Of a stretch of 64,000 bases of DNA, positions 25,793 to 34,111 are shown in pieces (the first letter of the stretch is position 1; each line of letters begins with the position of its first letter). A program made the translations under genes and the position numbers. The notes under the pieces were generated by a model. It had not been told where the DNA came from. It saw only the letters and a list, made by a program, of their open reading frames with translations, and did not search any database. This DNA comes from Terrabacter sp. MAHUQ-38 (GTDB lineage: Bacteria > Actinomycetota > Actinomycetes > Actinomycetales > Dermatophilaceae): positions 62,001 to 126,000 of the forward strand of contig NZ_JACVCU010000001.1 of assembly GCF_014518425.1 (NCBI RefSeq). The letters run 5' to 3'.

Positions 25793-25943
25793 TCGCAGAT
25801 CAGCGGCCGAATCGCTTCCCAAGGTGGCCATTTTTGCTGTCGCTGCAGTGGGCGACCCTTCGGGCGACTTCGTCGTGGCTTGCCATCGCCCAGCCTAACG
25901 ACGCTGTCAAGCCGGCTGCCACTTCCGGATCCCAGCGTCCGCC

Positions 25944-26177
25944 TCAACCCACCTTCGTGAGCAAGTCGCCCGCCAACCATTGCTGCGCAAGCACGCCGTC
26001 CTCCTCGAGGTAGTACGACACCAGACCGAACCACGCGCCGCCGCGCTGCTCCCACGCCAGCACGATGCCCGGATGCGGGCCTGGCGCTTCGCGCGGCCCG
26101 GAGACCCAGCAGTGTCGACGGGACGGTGGCATCGGTGGGATGGGGTGCTGCTGCCCTCGTCCCGATCCGCCGGCCAT
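25944..26177 (-). CDS. Small conserved actinobacterial protein of unknown function
   Basis: From the ATG at 26177 the product has 77 residues. A proline-rich N-terminus (HPIPPMPPSRRHCWVSGP) leads to a small beta-rich domain (GIVLAWEQRGGAWFGLVSYYLEEDGVLAQQWL). Similar short proteins accompany mobile regions in Streptomyces and relatives (from memory). No function known. Confidence 0.6.
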   Translation of the reverse strand: MAGGSGRGQQHPIPPMPPSRRHCWVSGPREAPGPHPGIVLAWEQRGGAWFGLVSYYLEEDGVLAQQWLAGDLLTKVG

Positions 26178-26313
26178 GACACCAGTGTGGCGCAGACCCG
26201 AACACCTGTTCGAGTAAGGCTCCAGTTGATCGACACTCGCGTCAGCCGCTGCTGTACAGCACGGGCGCCATGTAGCCTGCACCGCGACGTGTTGGCTTGG
26301 TCAGGGGTGCAGG

Positions 26314-27132
26314 GTGGGACTACAGGAGCGAGAAGATCGCCGACGTCGGTGGGGCATCGGCTATCGGATCTTCATCGCTGTGCTGATCCTTGCGGCCGCC
26401 ACGACGAAGGCTCTCATCGAGGCGAAAGTGTGGAATGTCCCCTCGTGGGTGCTGCCCGCCGCGGTCATCGTGATCGCAGCATCGGCGTTTCGCGACAACG
26501 TCCGAGCGGCCATCGTGAAGGTTCGGGCGCCTCAGAAGGCCGCTCGTCGTGACGAGGCGAAGATGGCCGTCATCGGCATGCTCGCGAAGGTCGCCGAAGA
26601 CCGCGGGCTGCCCGTCCTGGATCTTGGCGCGAGCGTCTTCGCCATCCGCAACGGTCCGCGGTGGACGCCAGCTCGCCTTCGGGAAAGGTTCGACCGCACT
26701 CGGCCTTATCTGGAACGCACGATGCGGGTGCGTTTGGCGGATATACCTCAAGCCTCGAATGTCCGGTGGCACAAGGGCAAGGGCGCCATTGGCCAGTGCT
26801 GGGAGATCGACCGGCCGGTCCACAAGTACTGGCTGCCCATCGCCAAGAAGCAGGGCGCCAAGGACCTGACGCAGGCGGAGTTCGACGACCTCCGCGAGGA
26901 TGTACACATGAACCTGACGCTCGACGAGTTCAGGTCGATCGCTGCCAAATACGCCGAGATTCTTGCCGTTCCGGTGAAGAAGCCCGATGGGCAGATCGTC
27001 GGGGTCCTGTCGGTGGACCTAGCGGCGCGCAACCGCCTGGTCAGCCAGGGCCCCGCCCTCAAGAAGCCCGAAGTCGAGGAACTAATCACAACGGCCGCGA
27101 AATTCATCCAGAAGAGCGGCGTCACCGCGTAG
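26314..27132 (+). CDS. Membrane-anchored protein with GAF-like domain
   Basis: The 272-residue protein starts at a GTG. Two hydrophobic segments (about 16-33 and 44-60) anchor it. A short basic linker with a helix (about 70-100) leads to a GAF-like domain (about 120-245): WHKGKGAIGQCWEIDRPV, then AVPVKKPDGQIVGVLSVDLA, the pattern of a GAF beta-sheet. GAF domains bind small ligands or mediate dimerisation. It neighbours a toxin-antitoxin pair and may be a defence sensor or effector, but that is context only. Confidence 0.6.
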   Translation: MGLQEREDRRRRWGIGYRIFIAVLILAAATTKALIEAKVWNVPSWVLPAAVIVIAASAFRDNVRAAIVKVRAPQKAARRDEAKMAVIGMLAKVAEDRGLPVLDLGASVFAIRNGPRWTPARLRERFDRTRPYLERTMRVRLADIPQASNVRWHKGKGAIGQCWEIDRPVHKYWLPIAKKQGAKDLTQAEFDDLREDVHMNLTLDEFRSIAAKYAEILAVPVKKPDGQIVGVLSVDLAARNRLVSQGPALKKPEVEELITTAAKFIQKSGVTA

Positions 27133-27162
27133 TGTCACACTGAGCGTGGAGGAGGCGATCAC

Positions 27163-27345
27163 GTGACCGAAAAGCCCCGCGACGTTGTCCAGGAGTACCT
27201 CGATCGACTTCGCTCGATGGGACCAAGCGATCGAATGTTGCGAGACATCGACGAGGTCGAGGAAGAGCACCGCCGAGAGCTGGCAGAGCAGGAAGCTCGT
27301 CGCCAGCGGGTGAAGCTTGGCTTCCGCGGAAACCACGACCGCTGA
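27163..27345 (+). CDS. Short coiled-coil protein
   Basis: A GTG start with GGAGGAG upstream gives 60 residues. Most of the chain is a charged helix (IDEVEEEHRRELAEQEARRQR), probably a coiled coil. It begins 30 bases after the GAF-like gene and may be co-transcribed. No family recognised. Confidence 0.55.
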   Translation: MTEKPRDVVQEYLDRLRSMGPSDRMLRDIDEVEEEHRRELAEQEARRQRVKLGFRGNHDR

Positions 27346-27421
27346 ACGGCCACGCCCAGACGCCCTAGCCAGATGCTCTGCTCGCTGAGATGAGCGGCAT
27401 CAGCGTCTATACGGTCGACAC

Positions 27422-27673
27422 ATGCCCTACCCCGGTCGCCCAGTGCTCCAGGTTCTTCCAGAGTTCGTGGGGACCGGCGCGGTCCACCAGACAGCAGACC
27501 AGCGGGCGCGGCTGCTTGCGTTCTGTGCGGAGCAGTACGCGGATGGCCGATCAATCCACGAGCTTGCCGAGCTGACCGGCCGGTCGCAGTCGGCGGTGCG
27601 GCGTGCGCTCGACCAAGCCGGTGTCCGGCGCCGCGGTCGCGGAGCTCAGCCGGTCAGCCACTCGAGCTCCTGA
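27422..27673 (+). CDS. Small helix-turn-helix DNA-binding protein (second copy)
   Basis: The 83-residue protein has a central helix-turn-helix (about 43-66; GRSIHELAELTGRSQSAVRRALDQ) and a basic tail RRRGRG. It is the intact homologue of the truncated gene at the left window edge, in the opposite orientation. No Shine-Dalgarno site is seen; TATACG lies 8-13 bases before ATG, so the transcript may be leaderless. Probably a regulator; target unknown. Confidence 0.75.
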   Translation: MPYPGRPVLQVLPEFVGTGAVHQTADQRARLLAFCAEQYADGRSIHELAELTGRSQSAVRRALDQAGVRRRGRGAQPVSHSSS

Positions 27674-27685
27674 CATCATCGGCTC

Positions 27686-27982
27686 ATGCCTCGCAAACGT
27701 TCGGACTCTGTCGAGGAACACGCCTCGCAGCTGACGCCACGCTTCTACACGCTCAACGATGTGGCGACGCTGCTCGCTTCCACGGAGGCGCAGGCGTATG
27801 CGCTCGTGCGCTCGGGCGACCTGCCGGCGATCAAGATCGGGGGACGTGGTCAGTGGCGCATCGAGAGGTCCGTGCTCGATGAGTGGATCGCTAAGCAGTA
27901 CGAGCGGACCGCCAAGTACATCCGGGAGAACCCCGTTCCCGAGTCCGATCGGCCCGGGAAGCGCGACACTTCGGCGCCCTGA
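27686..27982 (+). CDS. Excisionase-family helix-turn-helix protein
   Basis: The 98 residues carry the MerR-like excisionase domain (about 19-68): FYTLNDVATLLASTEAQAYALVRSGDLPAIKIGGRGQWRIERSVLDEWIAKQ. A charged tail follows. Such proteins act as excisionases or simple regulators. It lies 12 bases after the preceding helix-turn-helix gene and is the last gene before the tRNA-Ser boundary, so it may be a remnant recombination-directionality factor of an element inserted at that tRNA. Confidence 0.75.
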   Translation: MPRKRSDSVEEHASQLTPRFYTLNDVATLLASTEAQAYALVRSGDLPAIKIGGRGQWRIERSVLDEWIAKQYERTAKYIRENPVPESDRPGKRDTSAP

Positions 27983-28224
27983 CTGGAGACCGGGGCATGA
28001 CCAAGATTCCCCGCCAGGAATGGGCGGGGGCCTCGACAGCTAGAACGCGCCTGCTGCTCTCCGTCAGCTCACTGCGGAGTCGGTCGACCTCTCGCTGCAC
28101 CCGTGGGCGCTCGAGTCCAGGGACCGGTGGCGGACCCGCCCAGATGCCCGCCCAGAACCAAGACACAAATACGACACAGATGGCCGCAAGCGGCCGTACT
28201 TGGCCGGACATGGTCGGACAGTGA

Positions 28225-28269
28225 AAGAAGGCCACCTGACCGGCATCGCTGCTGGTCAGAGGGCTTCTT
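28225..28269 (-). terminator. Terminator of tRNA-Ser
   Basis: On the minus strand, AAGAAG-CC-CTGACC pairs imperfectly with GGTCAG-GG-CTTCTT and is followed by TTTC, about 15 bases after the tRNA 3' end. The rest of 27,983-28,284 holds no supported gene. Confidence 0.6.
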
Positions 28270-28284
28270 CCCCTGTCACGAGCG

Positions 28285-28371
28285 CGGAGGGCGTGGGATT
28301 CGAACCCACGAACGGCTTGCACCGTTAGCGGTTTTCAAGACCGCCGCACTCGGCCACTATGCGAGCCCTCC
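28285..28371 (-). tRNA. tRNA-Ser(TGA)
   Basis: The minus strand folds into an 87-base class II tRNA. The acceptor GGAGGGC pairs with GCCCTCC, the anticodon loop CTTGAAA gives TGA, the long variable arm is CTAACGGTGCAAGCCG-type, and the T-loop is TTCGAAT. CCA is not encoded. Its 3' end faces the accessory region, a classic insertion point for integrative elements. The backbone resumes on its 5' side with the cysE terminator. Confidence 0.95.
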
Positions 28372-28529
28372 AGTGTCCGCCGAAGTCTATCGGCGTGACC
28401 GCGCGAGGTTCGAACGCGTCCCAAGGAGCCCGAGTCGGCTCCGGCTCGTCGCGCGCGAGATCGCGCAGCCTGTGCGCCACAGCGAAACCAGGTTGCGCGA
28501 TCAGGTGCGCGAACACACGCTCGATACGA

Positions 28530-28562
28530 CGAGGGCCCCGGCATGTGAGGTCGGGGCCCTCG
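28530..28562 (-). terminator. Terminator of the cysK-cysE operon
   Basis: CGAGGGCCCCG pairs perfectly with CGGGGCCCTCG (11 base pairs, 11-base loop), 20 bases after the cysE stop. Confidence 0.75.
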
Positions 28563-28583
28563 CCCAGGCGGATCGAGGTCCGC

Positions 28584-29294
28584 TCAGATGTACATGGCCG
28601 GGTCGAGCCAGTGGTTGGCGGCGTCGCGCTTCGGGAAGCGGATGACGGCCGGTACGCCGGTCGCGACGGCCCCTCTCGGCACGTCCTTGACGACGACCGA
28701 GTTCGCGCCGATCTGCACGTCGTCGCCGATGCGGACCGGGCCGAGCACGCGCGCCCCGGCGCCGATCGTGACGCGGTTGCCGACCGTGGGGTGGCGCTTG
28801 ACGTGCTCCATGGAGCGACCGCCCAGGGTGACCCCGTGGTAGAGCATGACGTCGTCGCCGACCTCGGCCGTCTCGCCGATGACGACGCCCATGCCGTGGT
28901 CGATGAAGAACCGTCGGCCGAGCTGGGCCGCCGGGTGGATCTCGACCCCGGTGATCGAGCGAGCCACCGTCGCGAGGACACGGGCCGGGAGCCGGCCTCC
29001 GGGCCGCTTCCACAGCTCGTGGAGGCCCCGGTGCGCCCAGATGGCGTGCAGGCCGGGCGACGTGAGCGCCACCTCGAGCCGGGAGTTCGCGGCAGGGTCG
29101 CGTTCGATCGCGCCGTCGACGTCCTCGACGAAACGGTCGGCGAGCTTGCGCACGAGACCGAGCGGCCCGGCATACGTGGGCTCGTCGGCGACGACGACCG
29201 GACGATCGCCGGTGGCACCCTCACCGCGCACGAGCGTCAGCGATGGCTCAGCCGTCCTGGTCGTCTCGAGGTCGATCGTGGGGGCGGTGCTCAT
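28584..29294 (-). CDS. cysE: Serine O-acetyltransferase
   Basis: The ATG at 29294 follows AAGGAG, giving 236 residues. The C-terminal two-thirds is a left-handed hexapeptide-repeat helix. Family motifs [41 protein letters not shown] (about 118-157) contain the catalytic DH pair. It makes O-acetylserine from serine and acetyl-CoA for cysteine synthesis. The first 45 residues are an extra disordered leader. It lies 31 bases downstream of cysK on the same strand, so both pathway steps share a transcript. Confidence 0.94.
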   Translation of the reverse strand: MSTAPTIDLETTRTAEPSLTLVRGEGATGDRPVVVADEPTYAGPLGLVRKLADRFVEDVDGAIERDPAANSRLEVALTSPGLHAIWAHRGLHELWKRPGGRLPARVLATVARSITGVEIHPAAQLGRRFFIDHGMGVVIGETAEVGDDVMLYHGVTLGGRSMEHVKRHPTVGNRVTIGAGARVLGPVRIGDDVQIGANSVVVKDVPRGAVATGVPAVIRFPKRDAANHWLDPAMYI

Positions 29295-29325
29295 GCGGAT
29301 CTCCTTGGTGCGCCGACGGACATCG

Positions 29326-30255
29326 TCAGTCGACGAGGCCCTCGAACAGGACAGTGGACAGGTAGCGCTCACCGAACGAGGGGACGATCACGACGATCGT
29401 CTTGCCCTTGTTCTCCTCGCGCTGGGCGACCTGGACGGCGGCGGCGATGGCGGCACCGGAGCTGATGCCGACGAGCAGGCCCTCCTCGGTGGCGGCGCGG
29501 CGCGCCCACTTCACCGAGGTCTCGGCGTTGACGTCGATGACCTCGTCGTAGATCTCGGTGTCGAGGATCTCGGGGACGAAGTTGGCACCGATGCCCTGGA
29601 TCTTGTGCGGGCCGGGCTGGCCGCCGTTGAGGATGGGCGACTCAGCGGGCTCGACGGCGATGATCTTCACGTCGGGCTTGCGGGACTTGAGAACCTGGCC
29701 GACGCCGGTGATGGTGCCGCCCGTGCCGATGCCGGCGACGACGATGTCGACCTCGCCGTCGGTGTCCTTCCAGATCTCCTCGGCCGTCGTCTTGCGGTGG
29801 ATCTCGGGGTTGGCCTCGTTGGCGAACTGGCGGGCGAGCACGCCACCCCGATCGGCGGCGATCTCGTCGGCCTTCGCGACCGCGCCCTTCATGCCCGTCG
29901 ACGGGTCGGTGAGGACAAGCTCGGCGCCGAAGGCACGCAGCAGCGCGCGGCGCTCCTTGCTCATCGACTCGGGCATCGTCAGGACGACCTTGTAGCCGCG
30001 GGCCGCCCCGACCATGGCGAGCGCGATGCCGGTGTTGCCCGAGGTCGCCTCGACGATGGTGCCGCCCGGCTCGAGCTGGCCGCTCGCCTCGGCCGCGTCG
30101 ATGATCGCGACGCCGATGCGGTCCTTGACCGAGTTGGCGGGGTTGTAGAACTCGAGCTTTGCGGCGACGGTCGCCTCGGCCCCGTCGGTGACCTTGTTGA
30201 GGCGCACGAGCGGCGTGTTGCCGATCAGCTTGGTGACGTCGTCGTAAATCGGCAT
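29326..30255 (-). CDS. cysK: O-acetylserine sulfhydrylase (cysteine synthase A)
   Basis: The ATG at 30255 follows AAAGGG and yields 309 residues. The pyridoxal-phosphate lysine is in [11 protein letters not shown] (K about 44). The phosphate loop [12 protein letters not shown] (about 175-186) and the substrate loop [12 protein letters not shown] (about 69-80) are intact. It converts O-acetylserine and sulfide to cysteine. The upstream region (about 30,310-30,350) is AT-rich with TTGGAT and TATAAC-like elements on the minus strand that may be the promoter. Confidence 0.96.
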   Translation of the reverse strand: MPIYDDVTKLIGNTPLVRLNKVTDGAEATVAAKLEFYNPANSVKDRIGVAIIDAAEASGQLEPGGTIVEATSGNTGIALAMVGAARGYKVVLTMPESMSKERRALLRAFGAELVLTDPSTGMKGAVAKADEIAADRGGVLARQFANEANPEIHRKTTAEEIWKDTDGEVDIVVAGIGTGGTITGVGQVLKSRKPDVKIIAVEPAESPILNGGQPGPHKIQGIGANFVPEILDTEIYDEVIDVNAETSVKWARRAATEEGLLVGISSGAAIAAAVQVAQREENKGKTIVVIVPSFGERYLSTVLFEGLVD

Positions 30256-30552
30256 GTGCTGCCCTTTCGGCGTGGGTGCTTGCAGCGGTCTGTCGCCCCC
30301 GATCGTCTGCGACAACCGGGCGTCCGTTATACATATTCCAACATGTCGTTATCCAATGCCAAGCCGCCGCCCAAGATTCGGGCGTCTGCCGTGTGGCGGG
30401 CGCACGACGTCGCCTCGGATCGCGCCGCCTCGGGCGAGTCGGCAGGGCTCGGTGAACGCCCGCGGCCGAGGTCCGCAAACAGGACGAGCGTCACTCCGCG
30501 ACGGCCGTCACATTCGCTAAGCGCTTGCTAACTCGTCAGTAGAGTGGCCGGC

Positions 30553-32922
30553 ATGAGTGCGCTCCAGATCGCGGCCGCTGTCGTCTGCCTCGGTGTCACC
30601 GCCGTCGCCGTCGCGCTGCTCGTCAAGACGGTCAACCACTTCGTGGCGACGTTCCGGCTCGGGCAGCCGGAGTACCGCGGCAACGACAAGGGCGCCCGGA
30701 CGCGGACGCTGCTGCGCGAGTTCCTCGGCCACACCCGGATGTCGCGGCTGCCGGTCGTCGCGGTGGCGCACTGGTTCACGATGGTCAGCTTCGGGATCCT
30801 CTTCTTCACGCTGCTGAACGCGTTCGGTCAGCTGTTCAAGCCGGACTTCGCACTGCCGCTGATCGGGCACTTCCCGCCCTTCGAGTGGGTCACCGAGTTC
30901 TTCGCCTGGACGGGGCTGCTCGGCATCCTCGTGCTGATGGCGATCCGGCAGCGGCAGCACCCGCGCTCGGCGCCGGGCGAGGACGGGCGGCGCAGCCGGT
31001 TCTTCGGCTCGACGTGGTGGCAGGCCTACTACGTCGAGCTGACCATCCTCGGCGTCACGCTGTGCATCCTGACCCTGCGCGGGCTCGAGTACGCGCTCGA
31101 GTCGCTGGGCGGCAGCACGGGCACGACAGCGCTCGGCGACGCGAACGCACTGCACTACCCGATGACCGGCTGGCTCGGCCGGCTCTTCACCGGCTGGCCG
31201 GTCGAGACCCTCGAGAACGCCATCGTGCTCGTCGCCGCGGTCAAGATCCTCATCTCGTTCGCGTGGATGATCACCATCGCCCTGACCCCGACGATGGGCG
31301 TCGCGTGGCACCGGTTCCTCGCGTTCTTCAACATCTTCTACAAGCGCCACGCCGACGGGCGCACCAGCCTCGGCGAGCTGCAGCCCATCCGGGTCAAGGG
31401 CGAGGTCCTCGACTTCGAGAACGTCGATGACCTCGACGAGGACGCGCCGCTCGGGGTCGGCAAGGTCGAGGACTTCACCTGGAAGGGGCTGCTCGACTTC
31501 ACGACGTGCACCGAGTGCGGCCGCTGCCAGTCCCAGTGCCCGGCCTGGAACACCGACAAGCCCCTGAGCCCGAAGCTGCTCGTGATGACGCTGCGCGACC
31601 ACGCGCACGCCAAGTCGCCGTGGCTGCTCGCCTCCGAGGAGGTCCGCGCGGCCGGCATCGAGGCCGCTGACGGCGACTTCACCGACGCGACGAAGGCGGC
31701 GGTGGCGACGGAGCAGCTCGTCGGGGCGACCGGCTACGACATCCGCCACCCGCTGACCGCGTACAACCCGCACGGACCCGATGCCGTCATCGACGAGGAC
31801 GTGTTGTGGTCGTGCACGACGTGCGGTGCGTGCGTCGAGCAGTGCCCCGTCGACATCGAGCACGTCGACGCGATCGTGGACCTGCGCCGCTACAAGAACC
31901 TCATCGAGTCGGCCTTCCCCGCCGAGCTGAACGGCCTGTTCAAGAACCTCGAGAAGAACGCCAACCCGTGGGGCCTGGCCCCGCGGCTGCGGATGGACTG
32001 GGCCAAGGACCTCCCCTTCGAGGTCAAGCAGGTCGGGGTGGACGTCGAGGACCTGGACGAGGTCGACTACCTGTTCTGGGTCGGCTGCGCCGGCGCCTAC
32101 GAGGACCGCGCGAAGAAGACGACCCGCGCCGTCGCCGAGCTGCTCGACACCGCCGGCGTCACCTTCGCCGTCCTCGGCGACGGGGAGGCCTGCACCGGCG
32201 ACTCCGCCCGCCGGGCGGGCAACGAGTTCCTCTTCCAGATGCTCGCCCAGCAGAACGTCGAGACCCTCAACGAGGTCGGCGCCACGAAGATCGTCGTGAC
32301 CTGCGCGCACTGCTTCAACACGATCAAGAACGAGTACCCGCAGCTCGGCGGGACGTACGAGGTGCTGCACCACACCCAGCTGCTCAACCGGCTCGTCCGC
32401 GACAAGCGCCTCACCCCGGTCGCCCGACCCGGCGACGCCGCCACGAACGGCACCCTCACCGGCGCCGCCTCGACCGGCTCGAAGGTGACCTACCACGACC
32501 CGTGCTACCTCGGCCGGCACAACCAGGTCTACGCCCCGCCGCGCGAGCTGCTCCAGATCCTGCCCGGCGTGGAGTACGCCGAGATGGAACGGTCCAAGGA
32601 GAAGTCGTTCTGCTGCGGCGCCGGCGGCGCGCGGATGTGGATGGAGGAGAAGCTCGGCACCCGGATCAACAACAACCGCACCGAGGAAGCCCTCGCGACC
32701 GGCGCCGACCGGATCGCCATCGGCTGCCCGTTCTGCAAGGTCATGCTCTCCGACGGGCTCAACGCCGCCATCCAGGACGGCAAGGCCACCGACGCCGTCG
32801 AGGTCGTCGACGTCGCCCAGATGCTCCTCGCCGCCGTCCGCCGCGGCGACGGCGGTGGCGAACCCGCAGACGCCGAGGTGCCCGCGCCCCAGCCCGACCC
32901 GGAGCCCGCACCGACCGCCTGA
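30553..32922 (+). CDS. Membrane Fe-S oxidoreductase (heterodisulfide reductase-like, FadF/GlpC type)
   Basis: The 789-residue protein has an N-terminal membrane domain with about five or six hydrophobic segments (about 1-265). Two 4Fe-4S ferredoxin motifs follow: CTECGRCQSQCP (about 320-331) and CTTCGACVEQCP (about 422-433). Two cysteine-rich CCG domains follow (VGCAGAYEDR; SFCCGAGGARMWMEE). This layout is shared by electron-transferring partners of acyl-CoA dehydrogenases and lactate or glycerol-phosphate oxidation. It likely passes electrons from an ETF-type donor to the quinone pool (inference); a FadE5-like gene is near the other end of the window. The start has a weak ribosome-binding site. 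Confidence 0.88.
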   Translation: MSALQIAAAVVCLGVTAVAVALLVKTVNHFVATFRLGQPEYRGNDKGARTRTLLREFLGHTRMSRLPVVAVAHWFTMVSFGILFFTLLNAFGQLFKPDFALPLIGHFPPFEWVTEFFAWTGLLGILVLMAIRQRQHPRSAPGEDGRRSRFFGSTWWQAYYVELTILGVTLCILTLRGLEYALESLGGSTGTTALGDANALHYPMTGWLGRLFTGWPVETLENAIVLVAAVKILISFAWMITIALTPTMGVAWHRFLAFFNIFYKRHADGRTSLGELQPIRVKGEVLDFENVDDLDEDAPLGVGKVEDFTWKGLLDFTTCTECGRCQSQCPAWNTDKPLSPKLLVMTLRDHAHAKSPWLLASEEVRAAGIEAADGDFTDATKAAVATEQLVGATGYDIRHPLTAYNPHGPDAVIDEDVLWSCTTCGACVEQCPVDIEHVDAIVDLRRYKNLIESAFPAELNGLFKNLEKNANPWGLAPRLRMDWAKDLPFEVKQVGVDVEDLDEVDYLFWVGCAGAYEDRAKKTTRAVAELLDTAGVTFAVLGDGEACTGDSARRAGNEFLFQMLAQQNVETLNEVGATKIVVTCAHCFNTIKNEYPQLGGTYEVLHHTQLLNRLVRDKRLTPVARPGDAATNGTLTGAASTGSKVTYHDPCYLGRHNQVYAPPRELLQILPGVEYAEMERSKEKSFCCGAGGARMWMEEKLGTRINNNRTEEALATGADRIAIGCPFCKVMLSDGLNAAIQDGKATDAVEVVDVAQMLLAAVRRGDGGGEPADAEVPAPQPDPEPAPTA

Positions 32923-32942
32923 GCCCGCCGGACGGCATACGC

Positions 32943-32997
32943 CGGCACACGGCGACGGCCCTCTCCACGTCCGGGAGGGGGCCGTCGGCGTGTGCCG
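32943..32997. terminator. Bidirectional terminator hairpin
   Basis: Two 24-base arms match at 22 positions (CGGCACACGGCGACGG and so on), closing a seven-base loop between the convergent Fe-S oxidoreductase and metallopeptidase genes. Confidence 0.8.
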
Positions 32998-33012
32998 TGT
33001 GGTGCAGCGGCG

Positions 33013-34044
33013 TCAGAGGATGCCGCGCGCCTGGAACGCCCTGGTGACGGCGTTCGCCGCCGCGTTGCCGTACAGGCGACGTGCAGCGGCGACGGTGTCC
33101 CCGGCCGCGTCGCGGAAGGACGTGTCCGGCGCGAACGCGAACTGCGCCTCGACGATCAGCGTCGACGCCTTGGTGTCGCCGAGTGCGGTGCGGATGTCCC
33201 ACAGCGCCCGCGACCAGATCTCACCGTCGCGGTGGACCTCGCCACGCAGGTCCTCCGGGTAGTGCTTCGTGCCGTCGAGCCGGCGGAGGCAGTGCGGCAC
33301 GGTGCTCGTGTAGGACACCGAGTCCCAGTCGGCGACGCAGGCCTCGGGCACCGCGGTCGGCGCACCGGCGGCCCAGCTGGTCACGACGACGGCGAGGTAG
33401 TCGCCGAACGCCTCGCCGATGGCGCCCGACTCGAGGTTGGTGCCGAAGCCCGGGACCTGCCCGTCCTGCACGGAGTGCCCGTACTCGTGGACGATGACCT
33501 CGGCGTCCTCGGCGTCGTCGACGCCGCCCTTGCCGAGCGTGATGTTGGCCTTGTCCTCGCGGAAGAAGGAGTTGTCGCCGCCGAACTGGTCGATGCGCAC
33601 CTCGATCTGGCGCTGGTTCACCGGTCGCAGCGTGGACCCGAAGCCAAGGTGCTGAAGGTAGGCCTGGGCAGTCGTCACCCAGTGGTAGCCCATGACCTGC
33701 TCGAACTGGTCCGCGTCGCGGTGGTAGGCGGGGAAGGCGCCGCCGACGGAGACCGCGGCCTTGCCGGTGGAGCTCTTGACGCGGGCGTACGCGCCGGTGA
33801 GCGTGCCGGACCCGTCGAGGTCGGTCAGGGTGACCCGGTGGTATGCCGGGGCGAGCGCCGCATAGTCGGCGTCCTTCCGGTCGGTGAGCGTCTCGTCACC
33901 GAGGTCCTGCACGGGGTTCGGCAGGAACACGGTTCCGCCGGCCGTGTGGGTGTAGGGCGCTTGGGCGCCCTGGGCCGGCAGGGTGACGCCGACCGCGAGC
34001 GACGCCAGTGCGGCGACGCCCAGAGTGAGGGTTCTGCGTGCTAT
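33013..34044 (-). CDS. Secreted zinc metallopeptidase (gluzincin, M4/M36-like) with ATA at the expected start
   Basis: The mature enzyme carries HEYGHSVQD, with the zinc-binding HEXXH, and the downstream GEAFGDYLA that supplies the third ligand. A typical signal peptide (ARRTLTLGVAALASLAVGVT, ending AQGAQA) is encoded in the same frame upstream of the first standard start codon (GTG at 33930). The codon at its head, 34042-34044, reads ATA, nine bases after a GGGGGAG ribosome-binding site. I annotate from there because a GTG at 33930 would remove the signal peptide. ATA may be a rare start, a mutation or a sequence error. Confidence 0.7.
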   Translation of the reverse strand: MARRTLTLGVAALASLAVGVTLPAQGAQAPYTHTAGGTVFLPNPVQDLGDETLTDRKDADYAALAPAYHRVTLTDLDGSGTLTGAYARVKSSTGKAAVSVGGAFPAYHRDADQFEQVMGYHWVTTAQAYLQHLGFGSTLRPVNQRQIEVRIDQFGGDNSFFREDKANITLGKGGVDDAEDAEVIVHEYGHSVQDGQVPGFGTNLESGAIGEAFGDYLAVVVTSWAAGAPTAVPEACVADWDSVSYTSTVPHCLRRLDGTKHYPEDLRGEVHRDGEIWSRALWDIRTALGDTKASTLIVEAQFAFAPDTSFRDAAGDTVAAARRLYGNAAANAVTRAFQARGIL

Positions 34045-34111
34045 GGGGCCACTCTCCCCCTGCGCGAGGCCGCGCGCCAGCGTTCCGGGCAGACTGCCCT
34101 AGCCTGCCCCT

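Noticed and set aside
28285-28311. tRNA-Ser 3' end as the AICE attachment site
   Set aside because: I found no second copy of the sequence next to the integrase at 12.6 kb, so it cannot be assigned to this element.
32759-33047. Long open frames antisense to and overlapping the end of the Fe-S oxidoreductase gene
   Set aside because: They are Arg/Pro-rich shadow frames of a high-GC gene and run through a terminator hairpin; no ribosome-binding site.
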